A DNA stretch of 64,000 nucleotides. Origin: Erigeron canadensis (Eukaryota > Streptophyta > Magnoliopsida > Asterales > Asteraceae). Below the pieces are notes generated by a model. The model did not search any database and had not been told where the DNA came from. It saw only the letters and a program-made list of their open reading frames with translations. The translations under genes were made by a program, and so were the position numbers. Positions 58,281 through 64,000 of the stretch are shown here, in pieces (position 1 is the stretch's first letter; every line of letters begins with the position of its first letter). Location of the stretch: NCBI RefSeq assembly GCF_010389155.1, contig NC_057766.1, positions 32,683,516 through 32,747,515 on the forward strand. The letters run 5' to 3'.

Positions 58281-58475
58281 GAAAACCATGACCTAATTCC
58301 CAACTTATCAAAAATCTTTCTAGAAGCTGTTCTACAAGGGTTCTTCAATCTCCAAGCAAGTTTTTCTTAGGCAGATTCATTGAAGATTGACGAGCACCCA
58401 TCTAGATCGTATCTACTTTTATTGTCTTGCAATTTCAATTTATCAAACGATTGGTACATCATGTTTCTCTTCTAT

Positions 58476-58795
58476 TGTTAGAAATCCAAAAATAGTGATA
58501 AATTGTAATTTAAGTTAGTGGACTTAGTTGTTGTTAAGACATGGTGAAATGATTTCTAAGGTTGAGGGACTAGGAGTGTTAATTAGCTTAATTGTAGATT
58601 TAGACTATAAATACCCTCAACTCCTTAGAAATCATAAGCCTTTGATTCATTTTTTTACACACACACTTAATACATACCTGTTTCTCTCTCTCTCTCTCTC
58701 TCTCTAGAAATCTCACACACTAAACACACCAAGAACACACACACTTGATCCACCATTGTTGAGATCGAATCAAGAGTAGAAATCGTGTTATATCA
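58476..58795 (+). repeat. 5' LTR of element B
   Basis: TGTTAGAAATC at the start and TTATATCA at the end. Contains TATAAATACC (about 58617) and a (TC)n tract (58682-58707). The right end is fixed by the primer binding site; the left end by the TG rule only, since the 3' LTR is outside the window. Confidence 0.7.
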
Positions 58796-58797
58796 TT

Positions 58798-58808
58798 TGG
58801 TATCAGAG
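58798..58808 (+). other. Primer binding site of element B
   Basis: TGGTATCAGAG, complementary to initiator tRNA-Met. Confidence 0.85.
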
Positions 58809-59237
58809 AAAAACATCACTTTGATATCGATCCATAACTGATTTTGATCTCAATTTTCATCCAAATTCATATCAAAAACTGTTTTTCATACAATACCCTG
58901 TTTCATCATTTTTTTATCATCGATTAAAACACATAAAGTCATCAATTTTTGTTCACCAATAGATTCCTCATAGCTCTAAACATAATTCTGTCAAGTTTTA
59001 CGTTCCAATTCAATCGAATTCTCGAGATTGAATTTTTGGTTTTTGGCGCTCAAAATTTGGATTTTGATTATGTTGTGTTATTAGCTGAATTTTGTTCAAG
59101 GATTTGTTGCGGACGTGATTACAAACATTTTGCAAGTGATTTCAAGTTCTAACTCCAAGTAATTCGAAAGATATTGAAGCTTTAAAAGTCATCAATGGAG
59201 TTTTTGCAAACTGTTGTGATGAAGAAGATGACCTCAA

Positions 59238-59959
59238 GACGATCTCACTAGGACGATCTTTCTCAGATCGTCTCAGTGCTTGATTATTCATTTCTCATAC
59301 TTTGTGTTTTGCATATTGTAGGACGATCTCCTCAAGATCGTTCTAGCAAGTGTTTGTGAGGTTAAGTGTTTGTTTGTGGCTAACTAATCCGTAAGGATCA
59401 GTTTGGTCAATTCAAATACTTAAAAGTATTTGAGAATTGTTAAGTTTTGTGACAGAAAGCCAAGACGATCCTGACAAGATCGTCTTAGCTTCTTGAAACA
59501 CAAGACGATCCTGACAAGATCGTCTCAGTTTATTGTGCAAGGTGTTGTAGTTTGGTTGAACATTTGAAGTCGTTGTGATTGGGAATCACACACTTCCTGG
59601 GTAACTGATCTTATTGATTGGTTTTGCTCAAATTTCTTTCATTCCATTTCATACTAAAACTCTGTCCATTTTTCTCAAAAATACTTAGAAAATTTTCACA
59701 AGTCATCAAAACCCAAGATGATCTTCATTAAGACCGTTTCATTTCCAATTTCCAAAACGATTCTCTCAAGATCGTTTCAATTCATTTCATTTCATTTCAT
59801 TTCAACAAATTACCTCAATTTCAATTTCATTTTCAATACTTAACCACATTTCACTCAAAGTTTCTAAGACGATCTCATTCAAATCGTCTCAATTGTATTT
59901 CACTTAAGACGATCTCCTGTCAAGACGATCTTTTAGGACGATCTCATCCAAGATCGTTT
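59238..59959 (+). repeat. Array of about 21-nt inverted repeats in element B leader
   Basis: Inverted pairs at about 59252, 59322, 59464, 59504, 59717 (degenerate), 59756, 59868 and 59937, plus unpaired GACGATCT copies at 59238, 59908 and 59923. Most are GACGATCT, 5-nt loop, AGATCGTC, 21 nt in all. The copies at 59464 and 59504 are identical. A conserved motif with its own small hairpin, GTGATT-GGG-AATCAC (about 59575-59589), separates the two clusters. Confidence 0.88.
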
Positions 59960-60036
59960 CATTTCTCATTTTCTTCAAATCTTAATTCAAATCTCTTTTC
60001 AAATAAAATCAATTTCATATAGATTCTCGTGAAACA

Positions 60037-61679
60037 TTGGCATTGGGTTCCGATACAAGACCTCCAGTTCTCTACCGTGGTTCTTATGGACTATGGAAGA
60101 AAAGATTTATGGACTATGTGGAATGTCAACCAAATGGTCACCTTCTTAAAGATTTCATCCTTAATGGACTTGCAGTTCATCGCCATCCACTACTGGGGCA
60201 ATACTCACTCTTGATCTTTTGAATGCTGAACAAAAAGATCGAACAGCTGCAGATAACAGAGCTAGATCATGCTTATACAAAGCACTACCAGATGAAATCT
60301 ATGGTTCTGTTGATTCTTATGATACAACCAAGGAGATATGGGATGAGGTGGCAAGACAAATGGAAGGATCTGACCTAACTTCAACAATAAGATTGACAAA
60401 TGTGTTGACTGAGTTTGACAACTTCAGCAAATTGCCAAATGAATCTCTAGAGGCTGTCTACTGTAGATTCTGCAATGTCATAATTGAACTTAGGAAGAAC
60501 AATGTCAAGAAATCAGAGATTGAGTTAAACATCAAATTCATCAAAGCTCTTGGTCCTGAATGGGAAGATTATGGAACACAGATTAAGCAACATCAACATC
60601 TGGCCAAGTTCTCCATCCATAATCTTCATGAATCCTTCAAACTCAATGAACATCAAGTTCTAAACAAAGCTTCATCAAACAAAATGCCAGAAGTTGTATC
60701 TTCTGATCCTTTGGCATTGATTGTTGAAAAGAAGGTTTCTGAAGCTCTTAAAAGGCAAATGGTAGTTGTTTCTTCGTCTGATGAGGAGGGAGATAATATG
60801 TTGGCTTTAAGAGATGGTGTTTCTGACAAATTATATCAAGCTCTTGCCGCGGTTACCAAGCACTTCAAGAAAAAGTTCTACAAAGCAAGGACAACAAACA
60901 ACAATCTCCGCACTTCTTCCACAAGTGCATTTCCCAATAAGGAACAATATCATTCAAAGAGTTATGAGTATGGTGAAGGAAGTGGATCAAAACATGGTGA
61001 AAATAAAGAAGGATTTGAGAAACCAGTTGCTGAGAAAGGGAAAACATCAGACAAAAAGTGCTACAATTGTGGGATTCTTGGTCATTTTGCTATTGATTGC
61101 AAGCAACCTCGTAATCGGAACTATGAGTACTACAAGCAGAAGATGCTGTTGGCAAAGCAAGTGGAAGCCGGTCATGCATTGCTTGCTGAAGATGACAAAT
61201 GGCTGTTGCTCTCGGATGATGAAGATGAAGATCTCTCTGCAAATGTGTGCTTCATGGCGAGGTTGGCCAAGGACAAAGCTTTTGAGGCTGAAAGCACAGA
61301 TGATGAGTACCCGGATGATGAGGTAAATCTACACTCTATTTTTTCAATAGTTAAAGATAAAAAGTCGTTTGATTTAGCTTTATCAAATTTGACAACTCAT
61401 ATCACGTCTTTATCCAACAAAAATAAGAAGTTGAAAAATAGTATTTCATTTTCTAAAAGTGAATTTTCAAAACTCTTTGACGAACATTCAAAATTACTTT
61501 TTGATTATGATACTATTAAACAAGATTTTCAAACATACAAAGATCAAATGTTGGTTAGAGAATGTGAGTTGCATGCCTTTCCTGATTCTAAGTTATTACA
61601 TAAATGTCACAATCTTGAAAAGATCATTCATGATCTTGAAAAAGCCAATCAAGATCTTGAAAATTCAAAAGACCAATGA
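60037..61679 (+). pseudogene. Gag of element B (frameshifted)
   Basis: The gag N-terminus (RPPVLYRGSYGLWKKRFMDY) is read from about 60037 without a clear ATG. A frame break near 60190-60215 separates it from the rest, which runs from 60219 to 61679: SCLYKALPDEIYGSVDSYDT, WDEVARQMEGS, FIKALGPEWEDY (a UBN2-type gag domain). The zinc knuckle CYNCGILGHFAIDC lies at 61060-61101. The acidic stretch KWLLLSDDEDEDLSANVCFM follows, then a coiled coil (KNKKLKNSISFSKSEF; LEKIIHDLEKANQDLE) to a stop at 61677-61679, next to a further frame break. Gag packages the RNA and forms the particle. The continued reading in another frame after 61680 shows that the stop is a mutation. Confidence 0.85.
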
Positions 61680-62696
61680 ATGGCTTCTGGTAAATGCTAG
61701 ACAAATGGATGTTGATATTCTTAATAAAAAGCTTCAAGAATCCAAACCAAACAATGTTGAACTAGAAAGAAAGATTTCTGATTTAAATCATACTTGTTTT
61801 TTGAAAGGCGTTGAGATTGGAAATCTTGAAAACCAAATTGAGGAATTTAAAAAGAATATACTTTTCTATCAAGAGAAGTTATATAAAGTTGAACAAAACC
61901 CTCTTTGGATTTTACCGCCTATTTCAACAAGTCAAAAATTGACAAATCGGAACTTCTTCATGGGTTGGGATTTGAGAATATCACTCCATTACGAAAGGCA
62001 AAAGACCAAATTGAACCTTTGTATGATGAAAAATTTCTTCGCCTTGGTATGGTACAACAATTTATTCGTCCACTGGATGACGAATTTGAGACTGATGATG
62101 TTGAGAAAATACCTCAAACTGAATTTTTGGTTAACTATGATGCTATAAATGCTTCTTATAAAACTAAAGAATCTTCAATTTTTAAATTAGAAAAAATAGC
62201 ATCAAATTTTCAAAACCAAGAGTCAATTGGTATTTCACCTAAACCTACTAAAATGTATGTTTCATCCACAATTTTGGAAAAAGAAATAGAAGGTTTGAAA
62301 CAAAAGGTGGAATCTCAACAAAATATTATTGATCATTTACAGTCTCAAAGTCCGAATTCGGAGGATAAATTAGTTGTTGTGGATACTAAGAAAGTTTGTA
62401 TGGATGTTTCTACTCAAACTGAACTAAGTGCTTTAGTAGACCATTCCACTCAAACTACTTGTGTTTCATCTACAAATTTCTCTACTCAGACCTTGACTGA
62501 TTCTCTTGAGTGTTCATGTCAAACTGCTGCTACTATAGCTGATGATTATGTGCAATCTGATTTAGCTTATGACAAACTTGCGCATAGTTTAGTTTTGATA
62601 TGGTACTACTATAGATTTTTCACTTGTGATTCTCTTGAAGAGTTAGTTGTTCACCCTAAGCTTAGTACTAGTATAGGTGTTGATATTCTACTCTAA
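61680..62696 (+). pseudogene. Gag-spacer of element B: coiled coil and Gln-Thr motif array
   Basis: Two frames carry it: NARQMDVDILNKKLQESKPN to about 61900, then, after a second break near 61905, DFTAYFNKSKIDKSELLHGL onwards to a stop at 62694-62696. The first part is coiled coil (ELERKISDLN, GNLENQIEEFKKNI); a later segment, LEKEIEGLKQKVESQQNIID, is another. At 62409-62558 lie the STQT, STQT, STQT, SCQT and VQS motifs, spaced 11-12 residues. Sirevirus Gag proteins are reported to bind dynein light chain LC8, whose ligand motif is a TQT core. Known spacer proteins of this kind are not enzymes. Confidence 0.75.
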
Positions 62697-63802
62697 ATTC
62701 TTGTGAAACCAAAGATGTGTCAGTTCAAGTTGATCTAATTCCTGAGACTACCCATAGTGTGAATTTGGAAACCAAGATTCCTGATTTTTCAAAAATCTCT
62801 CCAGTTAAACCATTCACAAAAGATGATTTTGATAAATTCATGGAGGGAGAATATGTTTTTGATTCTAAAACTGAGAAAAAGATTGAATCTACCAAAATCA
62901 AGGTTGAATCAAAAGAGAAATCTCCAAAATCGTTTTCCAAAGCTCCAACTTCATATTATTCAAAGAAACGAGTTCTTCCGAAACTCGTCAAGACTGAACC
63001 AAAAACTGTCACAAAACCAAGAATCAATAAGTTAAAAACAAAGTGTCCTACCCCGAAAAAGCATGTCAAAACCAAACAAGTTGAGACCATTCCCAAAATC
63101 AAATACAACAAAGTGAAGCTTCTGGAAATCAATTCAAATGTTTCTTCATCTAACTCTCAATCTAGTTCATTATCTAAAGTGTCTAAATCTAACTCAGTTT
63201 TGCTAACTAGGGATGCTTCAAATGGTGCAACTAGGTATAGGGATAGATATGGTTGGTTTTCTCATGATAAACCTAAGAAACAAGAAGTTTCCTCACCTCC
63301 AAAAGAGTCTAAAAAGACAAAAGTGTTTCAAAACTCTCGTTCTAATCTTCTTAGTGTCAATCCAACAGGTGGAAAGAGCTTGATTAGTGAGTCTAAATGG
63401 GTAGCTAAGTCTTTAGTACCTAAGATCACTAAAGTTGAGAAAAGGAAGAAAAGGCAAAGGAGAAAAGTGGGTAGTAAGAAGAAGCTTGTTTCTGATGTGT
63501 CAAACAATTTATCTTTTAAATCCTCTTTGAAAAACAATGTTAATGGTGCCAAGGCTATGCCTTGTGATGTTGAAAACAATGTTAATTCTCGTGTGTATGG
63601 TTTGAATGCTGGTAGACATGTTACTTTTGATTCGTGTGTTAATGTTCATTTGTTTAATCCAAATGTGCTTGTTGATAATGTGCTTGTTAATGCCTATGTT
63701 GATTCTAAAGCATGTTTGTATGCGTTTCCTAAGTTATATACCCTGCCTGTTTTAACTAACCACAAAGGACCCGTCTTCAAGTGGGTACCTAAAGTCGGTT
63801 AA
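62697..63802 (+). pseudogene. Basic spacer before pol in element B
   Basis: Open from about 62697 in a third frame: DVSVQVDLIPETTHS, then a long Lys/Ser-rich region (KVSKSNSVLLTRDASN; TKVEKRKKRQRRKVGSKKK), VNAYVDSKACLYAFPKLYTL and the end FKWVPKVG at 63802. The strongly basic segment may bind RNA or act as a nuclear signal; this is inference. The frame differs from that of the preceding spacer and of the protease that follows. Confidence 0.7.
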
Positions 63803-63821
63803 TTCTATTTGATTGCAGGAA

Positions 63822-64000
63822 ATAACCATCTGTGTTTGGATACTCGATTCCGGGTGTTCAAAACACATGACTGGCAATAAAGCATTGCTTAAGAACTTTG
63901 TCGAACGATTCATGGGAACTGTTCGATTTGGTAACAACAATTTCGCTCCTATCTTAAGCTATGGTGATATTGAACGCAATGGAATTGTCATTAAGAAAGT
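63822..64000 (+). pseudogene. Start of pol (protease) of element B, cut by window edge
   Basis: Reads WILDSGCSKHMTGNKALLKN then FVERFMGTVRFG; the DSG is the catalytic triad of the copia aspartic protease. It follows the spacer stop by about 35 bases, in another frame, just after a splice-acceptor-like CTATTTGATTGCAGG (63807-63820). Integrase and reverse transcriptase should lie beyond the window. Confidence 0.8.

Larger units (their letters stand above)
57690..58470 (+). mobile_element. LTR-like segment with a palindrome array (gypsy-type candidate)
   Basis: GC-richer than its surroundings. Contains eight ACTGCGCCGCAGT-like palindromes (57954-58219), then a strong TATA box (58273-58280) and a transcript-start-like region, the U3-R layout of an LTR. 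Neither end is fixed and no internal coding region follows, because element B begins at 58476; it may be a solo or truncated LTR of a Ty3/gypsy element. The element class is inference. Confidence 0.5.
58476..64000 (+). mobile_element. Sirevirus-like Ty1/copia element (element B), 5' part, runs off the window
   Basis: Order: 320-bp LTR, primer binding site 2 bp later, long leader with inverted repeats, gag with CCHC knuckle, a spacer of about 2 kb with coiled coil, Gln-Thr motifs and a basic region, then a protease start (DSGCSKHMTG) at the right edge. The very long gag with coiled coil is typical of the Sirevirus (Maximus/SIRE) lineage, though the LTR is unusually short for it. Gag and spacer are cut by several frame breaks, so this copy is defective. 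Confidence 0.85.

Noticed and set aside
60029..60222. Two separate small genes at the start of gag
   Set aside because: One of them is the gag N-terminus of element B before a frame break; the other is its overlapping shadow.

Overview
This is 64 kb of a plant nuclear genome: AT-rich, with intron-containing genes that have GT-AG junctions, a nuclear tRNA gene, and dense transposable elements of plant families (Ty1/copia, MULE, hAT, Tourist-like MITEs, Helitrons, SINEs). The conserved genes (plastid-type chorismate mutase, PPR, F-box, SKP1-like, DUF863) indicate a flowering plant. The style of the copia proteins suggests Asteraceae, but that is recognition from memory and unverified.

Layout. 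0-1.5 kb: F-box gene (-) with a tandemly duplicated C-terminal segment. 1.5-12.7 kb: repeat-rich stretch with a Tourist-like MITE, a Helitron, a ribosomal protein L3 fragment, a minisatellite, a decayed reverse-strand copia fragment (element A), a 1,975-bp MULE with a perfect 9-bp target duplication and a nested MITE, and a foldback element. 12.9-14.6 kb: saccharopine-dehydrogenase-like oxidoreductase (-) and tRNA-Gln(UUG). 15.3-17.0 kb: a Helitron flanked by long direct repeats, and a MITE. 18.0-20.2 kb: DUF863 gene (-). 20-26.9 kb: intergenic, with a SINE and a compact Helitron. 26.9-34.2 kb: complete Ty1/copia element with 405-bp LTRs and a TATTT target duplication, its integrase split by a 902-bp hAT element. 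35.0-36.8 kb: PPR gene (-). 39.3-41.4 kb: chorismate mutase (+). 42.0-45.2 kb: eEF1A pseudogene and a cluster of SKP1-like sequences. 46.3-49.3 kb: N-myristoylated CDK-like kinase (+). 49.5-51.2 kb: TMEM230-like gene (-). 52.9-57.3 kb: SINEs, Helitron, MITE, an 884-bp long inverted repeat and an RPA1-like fragment. 57.7-58.5 kb: LTR-like sequence with regularly spaced palindromes. 58.5 kb to the edge: 5' part of a Sirevirus-like copia element (element B) with a long gag and spacer.

How the genes relate. They are mostly independent housekeeping or regulatory genes: shikimate/Phe-Tyr metabolism, organelle RNA processing, SCF ubiquitin ligase parts (F-box and SKP1-like) and signalling. There is no operon-like unit.

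The most unusual signals lie in the retroelements. (i) Arrays of about 21-nt inverted repeats (GACGATCT-N5-AGATCGTC) occur in the leaders of elements A and B, in the same two-cluster layout. (ii) Eight ACTGCGCCGCAGT palindromes are spaced alternately about 30 and 45 bp apart. (iii) An array of (S/T/C)QT motifs every 11-12 residues, resembling dynein light chain LC8 binding sites, lies in the element B gag spacer. All coordinates and splice sites were read by eye.
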